Source: Bartonella taylorii
Lineage (GTDB): Bacteria; Pseudomonadota; Alphaproteobacteria; Rhizobiales; Rhizobiaceae
Assembly (NCBI RefSeq): GCF_023920105.1
Contig: NZ_CP083693.1
Span: 327,001-391,000, forward strand
Length of the DNA stretch: 64,000 nt
Direction: 5' to 3'
Position numbers and translations under genes: made by a program. The notes under the pieces are model-generated. The model worked only from the letters and a program-made list of their open reading frames with translations. It did no database searches and was not told the DNA's origin. Below, piece after piece: positions 25,185 to 35,991 of this stretch. Position 1 is the first letter of the stretch. Each line of letters opens with the position of its first letter.

Positions 25185-26056
25185 ATGTTTTTATTGGATT
25201 GATTTTTATAACAGTGATGAGCTTTTCTTTTCACAGTGTTGCTGGTAATATCTCTGATACAAAGGAGGAGTTTATTTCTTTTCCTTTGCGCTCTCCTAAA
25301 AAACAGGAATGGAGCTTTTCAGGGCCATTCGGGGTTTATGATAAAGCGCAATTGCGGCGTGGGTTAAAAATTTATAAACAGGTTTGTTCTAGTTGCCATG
25401 GGCTAAAATATGTGGCTTTTCGCGATTTAAAGGCGCTTGGCTATGATCAGGAACAGATTAAGGCTTTTGCGGGGCAATATGAAGTGAGCGATGGTCCTAA
25501 TCAAGAAGGGAAATTTTTTAAACGCGCAGATGCTGCAACAGACACTTTTCCTTCTCCCTTTACTAATGAAGAAGAAGCAAGGTTTATTCATAATGGCGCT
25601 TATCCTCCCGATTTATCACTGATGGCACGTGCACGTGCCATATCTTTGCCATTTCCTGCTTTGATTACTGATGTATTGACTCATTATAATACTGCTGGTC
25701 CAGATTATATTACGGCTCTTTTAACAGGATATCAGAAGGCACCAGAGAAAACAGAAATTGCTGATGGTTATTGGTATAATCCTTATTTTATTGCAAGCAA
25801 TTCTTTAACTATGGCACCTCCTCTGAGGGATGGTGTTGTTTCCTATGAGGATGGAACTCCCGAAACAGTTGAACATTATGCGCGTGATGTTTCTGCTTTT
25901 TTGATGTGGGCTGCTGATCCCCACATGGAGATTCGTAAAAAAATTGGTTTTCGTGTTATTTTATTTCTTATCATTTTTGGAGTGCTTGTTTATATTTTAA
26001 AAGGCCGTATTTGGCAGGGTTTAGAGGAGGAGCTTGAAAAGAAAATAAAAGACTGA
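25178..26056 (+). CDS. petC: Cytochrome c1 subunit of the bc1 complex
   Basis: 292 residues. An N-terminal signal peptide probably ends near VAGN. The covalent heme site CSSCH is at residues 70-74. The sixth-ligand methionine lies in SLTMAPPL. A C-terminal membrane anchor (GFRVILFLIIFGVLVYIL) is followed by a charged tail. It accepts electrons from the Rieske protein and reduces soluble cytochrome c in the periplasm. Its start lies inside the end of petB, which implies coupled translation. Confidence 0.96.
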   Translation: MVNVFIGLIFITVMSFSFHSVAGNISDTKEEFISFPLRSPKKQEWSFSGPFGVYDKAQLRRGLKIYKQVCSSCHGLKYVAFRDLKALGYDQEQIKAFAGQYEVSDGPNQEGKFFKRADAATDTFPSPFTNEEEARFIHNGAYPPDLSLMARARAISLPFPALITDVLTHYNTAGPDYITALLTGYQKAPEKTEIADGYWYNPYFIASNSLTMAPPLRDGVVSYEDGTPETVEHYARDVSAFLMWAADPHMEIRKKIGFRVILFLIIFGVLVYILKGRIWQGLEEELEKKIKD

Positions 26057-26165
26057 GAAGGAAAAAGGCTCGGAGGCTGGTCTTGAAAGAATATAGGGAA
26101 CAAATCCGGTTATGATGCATTGAGACTTTGTCAAGTAAAAGCAAAGTAAAAACGGAGATGTTAAA

Positions 26166-26606
26166 ATGAAAAAAATTGCCTACACTACTCTTCTGTCAGT
26201 TTTGATGGCTTCTAGTACTTATGCCCAGTCTTTCGCAGTACCTTCTAAACCTGAGATGATTTCTTCGACGGGTATGGTACAGGTGGGTTCCGATATGTCT
26301 GTGCGTTATGTTACACCTTTAGCAACTGATTTTGTTGCTTCAAGCCTTATTGGTGCAAATGTATACAATGTAGAAGATGAAAATATTGGTGAAGTAAAAG
26401 ATATTATTCTGCGTGAAAATAACATTGCGGGATTTGTTATTGCAGTTGGTGGTTTCCTTGGTATAGGGGAGAGTTATGTGGTCGTTTCTCCAGAAACAAT
26501 TCAGATGACAAATGATTATGGCAAGTGGAAACTTATTACGAATGCAACAAAAGATTCTTTAAAGGAAGCTCCTACATTTAAATATGAAGGTCATTGGGCA
26601 CGATAA
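26166..26606 (+). CDS. Secreted PRC-barrel domain protein
   Basis: 146 residues. A signal peptide probably ends at TYAQS near residue 21. The PRC-barrel part is LIGANVYNVEDENIGEVKDIIL followed by IAGFVIAVGGFLGIGESYVVV. PRC-barrel proteins in rhizobia are common small periplasmic or surface-associated proteins of unknown role. An AAACGGAG site precedes the ATG. It lies about 110 bp after petC and is closed by its own terminator, so it is likely an independent unit. Confidence 0.85.
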   Translation: MKKIAYTTLLSVLMASSTYAQSFAVPSKPEMISSTGMVQVGSDMSVRYVTPLATDFVASSLIGANVYNVEDENIGEVKDIILRENNIAGFVIAVGGFLGIGESYVVVSPETIQMTNDYGKWKLITNATKDSLKEAPTFKYEGHWAR

Positions 26607-26631
26607 TTTTGCGTTTCCATTTTCTATGGAT

Positions 26632-26672
26632 AAAAAAGTTGCTACCATTTTATGTATGATAGCAACTTTTTT
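26632..26672 (+). terminator. Terminator after the PRC-barrel gene
   Basis: A 13-bp inverted repeat, AAAAAAGTTGCTA (26632-26644) and TAGCAACTTTTTT (26660-26672), encloses a 15-base loop and ends in a T run 26 bp after the stop codon. The A run on the left makes it usable in both directions. Confidence 0.85.
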
Positions 26673-27298
26673 GCGTAGGGCCTTTTTGAAGATTTTACAA
26701 GAATTTTATGTAAGAAGCGGTTGTAGTTCTTTAAAGATTTTAATTTTTTTAGAAAAACCATTCTGGATGTTTCGTGCAGCTAAAAAATACCTCAAACAGG
26801 ATTCTTAATAGATTTATAAGAGCGTTTGAAAATTCTATCTCTCATCTTTAAAAAGCTTTATAAAACAAGATGTTCTTTATATTGGATAACTTATTTATAA
26901 AGACAATTCATTGTTATGCACCTTGAGTGATAATCTTGAAGACAGGGATATTCTCTCATTTCGTCCTTTCTTTTGATGAATCAGAAAAATTATTCTCTTG
27001 TATTTCACAAGAGGAAATAACGTGTAGATAAAAACCGTTTAAGAAAGGAATAGAAATGCCTCACATGAATTATCTCAATGCAATAATAGTTGGCATCATT
27101 TGGAGTTTGCAAAGAAAATAATGATGCCAGCTTATACCTGTCACAGGTGGCACTGTGAAATAGGGCTAAGGGCAACGAGAGATATTTCTGCGTAAATGAA
27201 TAATATAATAACGCGCCATTCTTCGTGAGGGGCATTCTCCATTAAAAAACGCTTTATTGTTTGCTTAATAAATGTAAAATATTAAGACGAAGTTGGTA
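26673..27298. other. Intergenic region between PRC-barrel gene and ychF
   Basis: About 626 bp. The open frames present are short, have no ribosome site and resemble nothing known. There is no RNA-like structure that I can support. Confidence 0.45.
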
Positions 27299-28402
27299 TT
27301 AGGTGTTATGTTTAAATAATATAATATCGCCGTCTTGCACAACGTATTCTTTGCCTTCATCGCGGGCTTTGCCTGCTTCTTTTGCGCCATTTTCTCCACC
27401 TAGAGAAATATAATCATCGTAGCTGATGGTTTGAGCACGAATAAAGCCACGTTCAAAATCTGAGTGAATTACGCCAGCTGCTTGGGGTGCTTTCGTGCCA
27501 CGCGTAATTGTCCAAGCTCGTGTTTCTTTAGGACCACAGGTGAAATAAGTAATGAGGTTAAGCAAATGATAGCCAGCACGAATGAGGCGATTTAGACTCG
27601 GTTCGAGGAGTTCTAGGGCATTAAGATACTCTGAGGCTTCTGCATCATTAAGTTGAGTAATTTCAGCTTCGATGGAAGCTGAAATGATAATGCTTTGAGC
27701 GTTTTGCTCTGTTGCTATTTTCTCAACCGTTTGGGTAAAGCTATTTCCATGAGCGGCGTCATTTTCACTTACATTGCACACATAAAGTACAGGTTTGGAA
27801 GTTAAAAGATTTAAACTTTCAAGGATGCGGCGTTCATCGGAAGAGATATCTTTAAGTAATAACCGGACAGGACTTCCTTTCTGCAGCAAGTTTAATGCTG
27901 TTTCCATAACGGGAAGAATCGTTAGAGCTTCCTTATCTTTTCCGGTTGCACGTTTACGGATTTGTACGATCCTCCGCTCAAGACTTTCAAGATCCGCGAG
28001 CATGAGTTCCGTTTCAACAGTTGTGGCATCAGAAACGGGATCAATACGTCCTTCTACATGGGTAATATCTTCATCTTGAAAACAGCGTAAAACGTGGATA
28101 ATGGCATCGACTTCGCGAATATTGGCTAAAAATTTATTGCCTAAACCTTCACCTTTTGAAGCGCCACGTACAAGTCCGGCAATATCAACGAAACTGATGC
28201 GTGTAGGAATGATTTCTTTTGAACCAGCGATAGAGGCAATTTTTTCCATTCGCAAATCTGGAACTGCGACTTCGCCCGTGTTGGGCTCGATTGTACAAAA
28301 AGGATAATTGGCAGCTTGTGCTGTTGCTGTTTTTGTTAATGCATTAAAAAGGGTTGATTTACCAACATTAGGTAATCCCACAATACCACATTTAAAACCC
28401 AT
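27299..28402 (-). CDS. ychF: Redox-regulated ATPase/GTPase YchF (Obg family)
   Basis: 367 residues from [17 protein letters not shown]. YchF (OLA1) is a universally conserved translation-associated P-loop ATPase. Seen here are the P loop (GLPNVGKST), switch region [24 protein letters not shown], the altered nucleotide-specificity motif YVCNVSE in place of NKxD, and the C-terminal TGS-like part ([18 protein letters not shown] and [15 protein letters not shown]). The frame is open 11 codons further upstream, but start 28402 gives the conserved N-terminus. It belongs to the widespread prs-rplY-pth-ychF neighbourhood, interrupted here by a gene on the other strand. Confidence 0.96.
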   Translation of the reverse strand: MGFKCGIVGLPNVGKSTLFNALTKTATAQAANYPFCTIEPNTGEVAVPDLRMEKIASIAGSKEIIPTRISFVDIAGLVRGASKGEGLGNKFLANIREVDAIIHVLRCFQDEDITHVEGRIDPVSDATTVETELMLADLESLERRIVQIRKRATGKDKEALTILPVMETALNLLQKGSPVRLLLKDISSDERRILESLNLLTSKPVLYVCNVSENDAAHGNSFTQTVEKIATEQNAQSIIISASIEAEITQLNDAEASEYLNALELLEPSLNRLIRAGYHLLNLITYFTCGPKETRAWTITRGTKAPQAAGVIHSDFERGFIRAQTISYDDYISLGGENGAKEAGKARDEGKEYVVQDGDIILFKHNT

Positions 28403-28662
28403 GAATGTCTTCTTTTCTATTGATTTTATGGTCAAGATAAAACTTTTTAAAAATTTCTATAGCATATTTTGAGAAAAGTCATAGCCTCCTGTTGCTGTAG
28501 ATAAAAAAAGTCTATGGCGATAAGCTAATCTGCTTTTTTTGCCATATTCTAAATACTCCCTATCTTATATCAGTAAGAGAATTCAGAATTAACGTTAACA
28601 ATGTGCTAAGTTTTTCATAGTATGCAAACCTACATAAAAAATTAATTGGAGAAAATATAAGA

Positions 28663-29412
28663 GTGTTATCTCGTCGTGCCTTTTTAATTGCAGTACCTTT
28701 GGCTTTGGTTGGATGTGCTACGCGTCAGTCGGATATGTCGTTTGTTTCTTCTCAACAAGTTCGATACATCCCAGCAGAGATGCAGGCTTTGTACGGCCCT
28801 GTAACAAATGAGCCTTATTTATTGCCTGCTGTTGATCTTTCGACAATTGAGCCAAAATTTTGGCGTCAAAAAGTAATTTATTATACGTCTTATCCACCTG
28901 GTACATTGGTTATAGATACGCAGGAGCGTTTTCTTTACCTTATTGGTGAAAATGGGCAAGCTTTGCGTTACGGTATCGGGGTTGGTAAAGAAGGGTTGGC
29001 GTTTGAAGGTGAGGGGGTTGTGCAGCGCAAACGCCGATGGCCAAATTGGGCTCCTACAGCGGCAATGATGGCTCGAGAACCAGAACGTTATGGTCATTTG
29101 GGGAAAGGAATGCCACCGGGTCCTGATAATCCATTGGGGGCACGAGCACTTTATCTTTTCAAAAATGGACAAGATACACTTTTCCGCATTCACGGTTCAC
29201 ACGAGTCGTGGTCAATTGGCCATGCTATTTCAAGCGGGTGTATACGTTTGCTCAATCAAGATATTATTGATCTTTATGATCGTGTTCCCAATGGTTCGCG
29301 TGTAGTGGTGTTGCAAAATGGTGAGAGTAGATCTCGTGTTTTAAGTCAACAATCAAATGTTTACGATCCATTACAGTCAACAATCAATCCAAATTCAAGT
29401 GAAATTTTTTAA
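28663..29412 (+). CDS. L,D-transpeptidase (YkuD) lipoprotein
   Basis: 249 residues with a GTG start. The N-terminus LSRRAFLIAVPLALVGCATRQ has a twin arginine and an LVGC lipobox, so it is probably a lipoprotein. The YkuD domain includes VIDTQERFLYLI and the catalytic motif HGSHESW...ISSGCIRLLNQD, with catalytic His and Cys. Such enzymes make 3-3 peptidoglycan cross-links or attach outer-membrane proteins to the wall, both prominent in Rhizobiales. It lies alone on the plus strand between pth and ychF. Confidence 0.92.
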   Translation: MLSRRAFLIAVPLALVGCATRQSDMSFVSSQQVRYIPAEMQALYGPVTNEPYLLPAVDLSTIEPKFWRQKVIYYTSYPPGTLVIDTQERFLYLIGENGQALRYGIGVGKEGLAFEGEGVVQRKRRWPNWAPTAAMMAREPERYGHLGKGMPPGPDNPLGARALYLFKNGQDTLFRIHGSHESWSIGHAISSGCIRLLNQDIIDLYDRVPNGSRVVVLQNGESRSRVLSQQSNVYDPLQSTINPNSSEIF

Positions 29413-29535
29413 TTCCAAGGAGGATAAGCTTATTTAGTGTTATTCGATCATTTTGGGCTTTCTGCTCAATGAGCTCTCTCAAAAAAGTGCTATGGGCAAG
29501 AATTGTACTAAGTAGTATTGATTATGTTTTATGCC

Positions 29536-30135
29536 CTAGCGAAATGGGTTGTTATTGTGAAGATCTTTGTTTTTCATTGCTTGTGAAATTTCGTTCATAA
29601 AGAGGACCTTGTCACCTTTTATGAGAGAAGCAATGCTTTTTGCGATTGCCTCTAAAAGAGGAGGGAGCCATTCTTGGTCAGATTTTGTAAAATTTCCTAA
29701 AACATGCTGATGAACAAGTTCTTTGGTTCCAGGATGCCCGATCCCTAATCGTACACGGCAGTAATCATTACCGCAATGGGCATCAATAGACTTTATACCA
29801 TTATGTCCATTATTTCCTCCACCGATTTTTACACGTACTTTTCCCGGCGGTAAATCTAGCTCATCGCAAATGATGATCAAATTTTTCAAATCTAATTTAT
29901 AAAATCGTAAGGCTTCACCAATAGCTTGGCCAGAAAGATTCATGAACGTGTGAGGTTTTATAAGAAAAGTTTTTTCACCATTTATGAGACCGTTGGCAAT
30001 TTCGGCTTGAAATTTTTTTGACCATGGAGAAAAAGAAAAAGATTGGTAAATAGCATCAACAGCCATAAACCCGATATTATGGCGGTTATTTTTGTATTGT
30101 GAACCAGGATTGCCAAGGCCAGCAATAAGCCACAT
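29536..30135 (-). CDS. pth: Peptidyl-tRNA hydrolase
   Basis: 199 residues beginning [14 protein letters not shown]. Pth releases peptides from stalled peptidyl-tRNAs. The catalytic His is in [25 protein letters not shown] and the [14 protein letters not shown] loop are conserved. The ATG at 30135 has GAAGG six bases upstream; a GTG two codons earlier is possible. It follows rplY by about 80 bp across a stem-loop, as in many bacteria. Confidence 0.96.
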   Translation of the reverse strand: MWLIAGLGNPGSQYKNNRHNIGFMAVDAIYQSFSFSPWSKKFQAEIANGLINGEKTFLIKPHTFMNLSGQAIGEALRFYKLDLKNLIIICDELDLPPGKVRVKIGGGNNGHNGIKSIDAHCGNDYCRVRLGIGHPGTKELVHQHVLGNFTKSDQEWLPPLLEAIAKSIASLIKGDKVLFMNEISQAMKNKDLHNNNPFR

Positions 30136-30184
30136 GTGCACCTTCAGTAAAGTGTGAGCGGTTAATAAATGTCTAAAAAGTTAA

Positions 30185-30202
30185 GGCGGGAATTTTCCCG
30201 CC
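30185..30202 (-). terminator. Stem-loop between rplY and pth
   Basis: An 8-bp perfect stem, GGCGGGAA/TTCCCGCC, is separated by two bases just after the rplY stop. On the minus strand a T-rich stretch follows a few bases later. It could attenuate read-through into pth rather than stop it fully. Confidence 0.55.
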
Positions 30203-30214
30203 TGCCAAAATTTA

Positions 30215-30841
30215 TCAAGTTTCTTTGTTGTTCTCGTCATTTTCTTGTTCGGAAGGTTCATCACTGACATCCATGCCAGCAGGAGCTGCGATGGTTGCAA
30301 TAGTAAAGTCTCGGTCTTGGATGACTGGAGTAACATCTTTTGGCAGTTGCACTGCTGAAATATGGATAGAATCACCAATAGAGTAGCTGGAGAGATCAAT
30401 CTCAATTGCTTCAGGGATAGCATTTGCTGGAGCGATACATTCAATTTCGTGTCGAACAATATTGAGGACGCCTCCTTTTTTAAGTCCAGGAGCTGTGTCT
30501 TCATTGAGGAAGTGTACAGGAATATTCACTTCCACAACAGATTTTGCTGAAATACGCAGGAAATCTACATGTAAGGGAAAGTCACGCACGGGGTCCAATT
30601 GGTAATCTTTTGGTAAAACCGTAACTTTTTGTTTGCCAATTGCAATAGTTGCAACAGTGGTACGAAAACCACCGGCGTGAATTTTGTGGAAAATTTCTTT
30701 ATAGGGAACTGCGATTGCCAAAGGAGGCTGTTTTTCACCATAAATGACAGCAGGAATGAGACCGTTGCGGCGAAGTTCACGGGAGGACCCCTTACCAACC
30801 CGCTCGCGTATCTCGGCCTTAAGAGTGTAGCTTTTGCTCAT
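30215..30841 (-). CDS. rplY: 50S ribosomal protein L25 (CTC form)
   Basis: 208 residues, the long CTC-type L25. An N-terminal 5S-rRNA-binding domain ([29 protein letters not shown]) is followed by a C-terminal beta domain with [20 protein letters not shown]. An acidic tail ([13 protein letters not shown]) is typical of alphaproteobacterial versions. The protein binds 5S rRNA in the large subunit. It heads the rplY-pth pair. Confidence 0.96.
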   Translation of the reverse strand: MSKSYTLKAEIRERVGKGSSRELRRNGLIPAVIYGEKQPPLAIAVPYKEIFHKIHAGGFRTTVATIAIGKQKVTVLPKDYQLDPVRDFPLHVDFLRISAKSVVEVNIPVHFLNEDTAPGLKKGGVLNIVRHEIECIAPANAIPEAIEIDLSSYSIGDSIHISAVQLPKDVTPVIQDRDFTIATIAAPAGMDVSDEPSEQENDENNKET

Positions 30842-31126
30842 GATTTAAGTCCTTTTACATGATTGGAGATCCATCAAAAACCAACAACAGTTTTTGCATG
30901 AATATGAAGATATGCACTGCCAAGCAGCGATTGCTCCATTCTGCGTTGCCTCCAAGGGTGTCTACGCAGAAGTTTTTCTATAATTCAAACTATTCACAGA
31001 TGCAAGAGTTGTGGGAAAAATCGATGATTTCTATCGTTTAGAGAGAGGAAATGTTACAAGCATAGTTTAGATGGAGAATAAATAACTTACTAGCTGATAC
31101 ATTCAAAATCAAATACTGGAGATGTT

Positions 31127-32626
31127 ATGAAGGTTGAGATTGCCTTGGGTGAGATGGCAGAATGTCGTGCTTTGTGTAAATCTGTACCGGCTTTTGTTGA
31201 TTTGGAAGAATTATTGGCGACGCGTCTTCTTGTGCAAGGCAATTCCGGTTCAGGAAAATCACATCTTCTTCGCCGCCTTCTTGAACAAAGCGCTTCATGG
31301 GTACAACATTGTGTGATTGATCCAGAGGGTGATTTTGTCACTTTAGCAGATAAATTTGGTCATGTTATTGTTGAGGCTCAATGCAGTGAACTAGAATTGA
31401 CACGTATTGCTCAACGCATTCGTCAACATCGGGTTTCGGTGGTGTTCAATCTTGAAGGTTTGGATACTGAACAACAGATGCGCGCTGTGGGGGCTTTTCT
31501 TGGTGCATTGTTTGATGTGGAACGTGATTATTGGTATCCCATGCTCGTTGTTGTTGATGAAGCACAATTATTTGCTCCAGCTGCGGCAGGAGAAGTTTCT
31601 GATGAAGCGCGTAAAATTTCACTGAGTGCTATGACTAATCTTATGTGTCGAGGGCGCAAACGTGGTCTTGCGGGTGTCATTGCTACACAGCGTTTGGCTA
31701 AACTTGCCAAAAACGTAGCTGCTGAAGCCTCAAATTTTTTAATAGGGCGGACTTTTTTAGATATTGATATGGTGCGTGCTGCTGATCTTTTGGGAATGGA
31801 GCGTCGCCAAGCGGAAATGTTCAGAGACCTTGAGCGCGGTCATTTTATAGCTTTAGGCCCCGCTTTATCAAGGCGTTCCTTACCAATTATTATTGGTCCT
31901 GTTGAAACATTAGCACGTTCTTCTAGCCCAAAATTAATGCCGCTTCCAACAGAGCGGGTTGATGTAAAAGAGCTTGTTTTTACTGCTTCACCGGAGGAAA
32001 TTTTAATTCCATTTAAACAATCACGAGAGTTGGTAAAAGAAAAATCAATTCATGAGATGTTAGAAGAGGCTGTGCATAAAAAACAAGAGTTATTAGAAGA
32101 AGAACCAAGCTTATTTCCTGAACTGTCTATTGTTGATCGTGATAACCAAGCAGAACGTGTTATTCGGGAAATTCTTGATGATCCCGAGGCTTCTTATCGT
32201 TCAACCGCGGTGCTTTATCAAGATTTTTTGGTTCGTTGCCGTATTCATGGTCACTCAGGAGATTTTTTAAACCTTTCGCAATTTCGGCGTAAATTAGCTA
32301 TTGCTCAGGCTTGTGTTGACGAAAAAATCGCTATTAGTGAAAGCTGGAAACGCGTTTTAGATCTATCGGAAAGTTTGGAAGACGATGTCCAAGGTGTTTT
32401 TTTGAATGTAGCACAAGCCGCTTTGAGCGGACAACCATGCCCATCAGATGCATTTTTGGCACGTCTTTATGGAACCCATTCTTTAAGTCGTGCACGTCGA
32501 CTTTTAACCTACTTTGAAGAGCGTGGACTTATTGTCATTCATACGCATTTGAGTGGTCAACGTATTATAGCTTTCCCTGAGCTTGGTGTAGAAACAGCAC
32601 TAGGAGATCCCAAGGCACCAGTTTAA
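31127..32626 (+). CDS. HerA/DUF87-like ATPase
   Basis: 499 residues. The P loop is [17 protein letters not shown] near residue 37, and Walker B is [12 protein letters not shown]. The later [21 protein letters not shown] is the sensor/arginine-finger region of HerA-type hexameric pumps. Archaeal HerA translocates DNA in resection with the NurA nuclease. Rhizobial members of this subgroup occur without NurA and have no assigned task. The C-terminal 150 residues look like a winged-helix DNA-binding region ([18 protein letters not shown]). GGAG precedes the ATG. Its stop codon overlaps that of prs on the other strand. Confidence 0.8.
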   Translation: MKVEIALGEMAECRALCKSVPAFVDLEELLATRLLVQGNSGSGKSHLLRRLLEQSASWVQHCVIDPEGDFVTLADKFGHVIVEAQCSELELTRIAQRIRQHRVSVVFNLEGLDTEQQMRAVGAFLGALFDVERDYWYPMLVVVDEAQLFAPAAAGEVSDEARKISLSAMTNLMCRGRKRGLAGVIATQRLAKLAKNVAAEASNFLIGRTFLDIDMVRAADLLGMERRQAEMFRDLERGHFIALGPALSRRSLPIIIGPVETLARSSSPKLMPLPTERVDVKELVFTASPEEILIPFKQSRELVKEKSIHEMLEEAVHKKQELLEEEPSLFPELSIVDRDNQAERVIREILDDPEASYRSTAVLYQDFLVRCRIHGHSGDFLNLSQFRRKLAIAQACVDEKIAISESWKRVLDLSESLEDDVQGVFLNVAQAALSGQPCPSDAFLARLYGTHSLSRARRLLTYFEERGLIVIHTHLSGQRIIAFPELGVETALGDPKAPV

Positions 32627-33555
32627 CCAAATAAGCTTGAAACAGATTGTTCAGCTGCTGTTCTTGCAATTGCTTCTCCAATTAGGTCGGCAATTGGCAG
32701 AACACGAATATTATGTGCCTTTTCAATTACTTGTGTTGGCATAATTGAATCTGTAATAACCAATTCTTTCATTTCTGAATTGATAATGCGTTCTATAGCA
32801 TTCCCAGAAAGAACACCGTGTGTGATGTAAGCGGTGACGCTATTGGCACCGTGTTTAAGGAGAGCACTTGCTGCATTGCATAGCGTTCCACCTGAATCAA
32901 CAATATCATCGAGCAAAAGACAATCTTTTCCAGATACATCTCCAATGATATTCATAACCTCTGATTCACCAGCACGTTCACGACGTTTATCAACAATAGC
33001 TAGCAAACTGTTTAAGCGCTTGGCAAGTGAGCGCGCGCGTACCACTCCACCGACATCAGGTGAAACAACAATCACATTTTCAAGGGGGTAATGGATCTTG
33101 ACATCGCGAGAAATAACAGGAACTGCATAGAGATTATCCGTTGGAATATCAAAAAAACCTTGAATTTGTCCTGCATGAAGATCCAATGTTAAAACACGAT
33201 GGGCTCCTGCTTCAGTAATCAGATTGGCAACAAGTTTTGCTGAAATGGGGGTCCTTGGTCCAGGTTTACGGTCTTGGCGAGCGTAACCAAAATAGGGTAT
33301 AACAGCTGTGATACGACGCGCTGAAGAACGGCGAAGAGCATCAATCATGATGAGCAATTCCATCAAATGATCGTTTGCAGGATAGGAGGTGGATTGCAAA
33401 ACAAACACATCTTGTCCGCGGACATTTTCATGTAATTCTACGAAAATTTCTTGATCAGCAAAGCGCTTCACAGTTGCTTTACCTAAGGGGATGTTTAAAT
33501 AACTTGTAACATCTTCAGCTAAACGTGGATTAGAATTTCCGCAGAAAAGTTTCAT
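32623..33555 (-). CDS. prs: Ribose-phosphate pyrophosphokinase
   Basis: 310 residues, full length. It makes PRPP from ribose 5-phosphate and ATP for nucleotide, His and Trp synthesis. Visible are [19 protein letters not shown] with the Arg/Asp ATP contacts, [11 protein letters not shown], the class I signature [15 protein letters not shown] and the PRPP loop [12 protein letters not shown]. An unambiguous housekeeping gene. Confidence 0.98.
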   Translation of the reverse strand: MKLFCGNSNPRLAEDVTSYLNIPLGKATVKRFADQEIFVELHENVRGQDVFVLQSTSYPANDHLMELLIMIDALRRSSARRITAVIPYFGYARQDRKPGPRTPISAKLVANLITEAGAHRVLTLDLHAGQIQGFFDIPTDNLYAVPVISRDVKIHYPLENVIVVSPDVGGVVRARSLAKRLNSLLAIVDKRRERAGESEVMNIIGDVSGKDCLLLDDIVDSGGTLCNAASALLKHGANSVTAYITHGVLSGNAIERIINSEMKELVITDSIMPTQVIEKAHNIRVLPIADLIGEAIARTAAEQSVSSLFG

Positions 33556-34027
33556 GGTAGAACCTCTGAATAATCACAGTAGAGTGCGACAACGCCTTTT
33601 AACTTCTTGTCACCAGATTGCAAGGAAACAATTACGAAAGCATTACAATTTTATCTATCATTATTAAAGAGGGATGCATTTTGTTTTTTCTTTTTCCAAG
33701 ATTTTTGTTATTTTTAGAGCAAAGTTTTCTATTCATGGAGAAAAAGATACATATTGATTAAGCTTTTTTTACTTTCTTTATAAAAGAGTAGCTTCAATAT
33801 GAGCGGTGTCTTATGTGTGAAATGGACTAAGGGAAGCCGCTGTTAAAAGAATTTCTCTTAAACTTAATCATCACAAATCCAATATTGAAAATAATAATAG
33901 CCAAAACATTCACATTTTGTACGTTAATGAATTATTAAAAAAAGCATAGTGTAAGAGGTCTTATTGTTTTATTTAAGTAGAAATTTTATTTTGCAGTTTT
34001 GGTCTTCTCTTTTGCAAAAAGATTTTA
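33556..34027. other. Intergenic region prs-pgeF
   Basis: About 470 bp, AT-rich. No ORF, RNA fold or terminator is supported. It must include the prs promoter. Confidence 0.4.
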
Positions 34028-34810
34028 TTATTTCAGCATAATAGCAGAAATTTGCCGTCCATAATCAGGTTCGTTGCGGTGTGTTGCACGACGATAGGAG
34101 AAAAAGTGCTGTTCATCTTGGTAGGTGCAAAGCTCCACACAAGAAGCATGAACTCCTGCTTCTTTTAGTTGATTCATAATGAATGCCCATAGGTTGAAGT
34201 GAAAGTGATTTACTTTATCTGTTTTTAAAAAATATTTTTGGAACTTATTCTGGCAATCAATAAATTGCTTGTAAAACTCGCTTGTTACTTCGTAGTGGCA
34301 AGGACCAATACAAGGTCCAAGGACTGCTGTTATTGATTGTCTTTTGGCTCCTTGTTCTTCCATAACAGAAATTGTTTTTTCTATAATTCCATTTAAGCTT
34401 CCTCGCCAGCCAGCATGTGCTGCAGCGATGACGCCTGCTTTGGGATCAGCAAACAGAACTGGTCCACAATCTGCTGTGAGAATGCCGATTATGAGTTCTG
34501 GCATGGTTGTAACAAGAGCATCAGCTTTAGGAGGCTCATCAACAAAAGCTTGATTAACCACTACAATTTCACAAGAATGTATTTGATTGACAGTGATTAA
34601 ACTTTGTACTTCAACATCAAAATAATCAGCGATTAAAATGCGGTTTTGTGCAATATTTTTAGGGTGATCATTTGAACTTTGTCCAACATTAAGGCTTTGA
34701 TAAAGGCTTTTAGAAACCCCACCTTGACGCGTAAAAAAACCATGCCTTATCCCATACGGGTGTAAAGCAGAAAGATCTTTTGCAAGGATGGGATGAAGCA
34801 CAGGATTCAT
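34028..34810 (-). CDS. pgeF: Peptidoglycan editing factor PgeF (YfiH/laccase-domain)
   Basis: 260 residues. YfiH-family proteins, once called polyphenol oxidases, remove wrongly incorporated residues from peptidoglycan precursors in E. coli and have purine-nucleoside activity in others. Motifs: RHGFFTRQGGVS at the N-terminus, metal-site residues in ILTADCGPVLFAD and AAHAGWRGSLNG, and LGPCIGPCHYEV. It is the third gene after lgt and midA, with about 100 bp before it. This lgt-midA-pgeF order is common in Rhizobiales. Confidence 0.93.
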   Translation of the reverse strand: MNPVLHPILAKDLSALHPYGIRHGFFTRQGGVSKSLYQSLNVGQSSNDHPKNIAQNRILIADYFDVEVQSLITVNQIHSCEIVVVNQAFVDEPPKADALVTTMPELIIGILTADCGPVLFADPKAGVIAAAHAGWRGSLNGIIEKTISVMEEQGAKRQSITAVLGPCIGPCHYEVTSEFYKQFIDCQNKFQKYFLKTDKVNHFHFNLWAFIMNQLKEAGVHASCVELCTYQDEQHFFSYRRATHRNEPDYGRQISAIMLK

Positions 34811-34911
34811 AAAAGTTCCTTATGTGGATGGTTATTTTTCAAGTGAGAATGGTGTGTGAGATGTTTATATTTGTCAATGCGTATTATTACTGGGCGTATT
34901 ATTGCTGGTAG

Positions 34912-35991
34912 TCACAATCTAGGTGGCAATGGTATGTTTTTATTACTCACATATAAGACTTTAAACAATTTACCCATTTGATCTGGGCCGGCTAATCGTT
35001 CGATATCTTGGTGAATTTTGTTTTGCACTGTAACACTTTTGCCGACTCCAAGCTGTGCTGCGCGTTCCAGCAGTCCCATTTTTAAAAGGAAATCTCCTTG
35101 TTGTAGAATTTCAGCAAAGCAGCCTTGTTCAAGGGCGACTTTTTTTAAAAAGAAAAAACCAACATGTGATGTTAAATCATGTTCACCGGGAGCATCAAAA
35201 ATATCACGAAATTTATGTTTTGAGATTGCTTGCAGCGTATCACCAAATGCAAGATCAGAAGCTCCATAATCAACAAGTAAAGCAGAACCTTTCATTTGTA
35301 TCAAATGGTTACTGATTTGTTGCATTAATTGATGCCGTGAGGGTGCATGTTCAAAAATTGTTCCATCAGGTATTTCAGAACAGTAGGATTGTAAGCAAGA
35401 AGAAGGAAGTTTTCGTGGAGCAGCAATAAATATGAAGTTTCCATCTTGATTGATTGTAATGCGACGTTCTTTCCATTCTCCTTTGACTTTAATATATTGG
35501 TTGATGGGGAGTGTATCGAAGAACTCATTGGCAATTAAGAAGAGAGGTTTTGAAGGGATTTGATCAAAACTTTCAATATTGTAGATTTGTTTTTTATAAG
35601 GTAAAAGACGTTTCTTTTGTTCTTTTGCAAGCTGTTTACTTATTTCAATAAGAAAAATTTCAGCAGCATTAAATGCTGTGGTGGATAATTTTTGAATGGT
35701 GCGCAAAATATCATCCATCAAAGTTCCACGTCCTGGACCTATTTCGGCGAGGATGAAAGGATTGGGACAACCTTGAGCTTTCCAGTTTGCAAGAGTCCAA
35801 ATGCCAATCATCTCTCCAAATAACTGGCTTATTTCAGGTGCTGTAATGAAATCACCAGCTCTCCCAAAGGGTGTTTGTGTTTGATAGTAGCCAAACTGGG
35901 GGTCTGTGAGTGCTAATGTCATATATTGACTGACAGTGATTGGCCCATTAAGCGCGATAATTTCCTTAATTTTTTCTTTGAGAGTAGCCAT
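34912..35991 (-). CDS. MidA/NDUFAF7-type SAM methyltransferase
   Basis: About 359 residues from [16 protein letters not shown]. This DUF185 family includes mitochondrial NDUFAF7/MidA, which methylates an arginine of a complex I subunit during assembly. The SAM site is [38 protein letters not shown] and [18 protein letters not shown] are family hallmarks. The frame extends 47 codons upstream, but that part is lgt in another frame. Start 35991 gives the conserved N-terminus and overlaps the end of lgt by 26 bases. A bacterial role in complex I assembly is inference. Confidence 0.9.
   Translation of the reverse strand: MATLKEKIKEIIALNGPITVSQYMTLALTDPQFGYYQTQTPFGRAGDFITAPEISQLFGEMIGIWTLANWKAQGCPNPFILAEIGPGRGTLMDDILRTIQKLSTTAFNAAEIFLIEISKQLAKEQKKRLLPYKKQIYNIESFDQIPSKPLFLIANEFFDTLPINQYIKVKGEWKERRITINQDGNFIFIAAPRKLPSSCLQSYCSEIPDGTIFEHAPSRHQLMQQISNHLIQMKGSALLVDYGASDLAFGDTLQAISKHKFRDIFDAPGEHDLTSHVGFFFLKKVALEQGCFAEILQQGDFLLKMGLLERAAQLGVGKSVTVQNKIHQDIERLAGPDQMGKLFKVLYVSNKNIPLPPRL

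Noticed and set aside
26673..27298. Minus-strand 76-codon frame at 27005-27235
   Set aside because: No ribosome site, no similarity to a known family, mixed composition; treated as chance.
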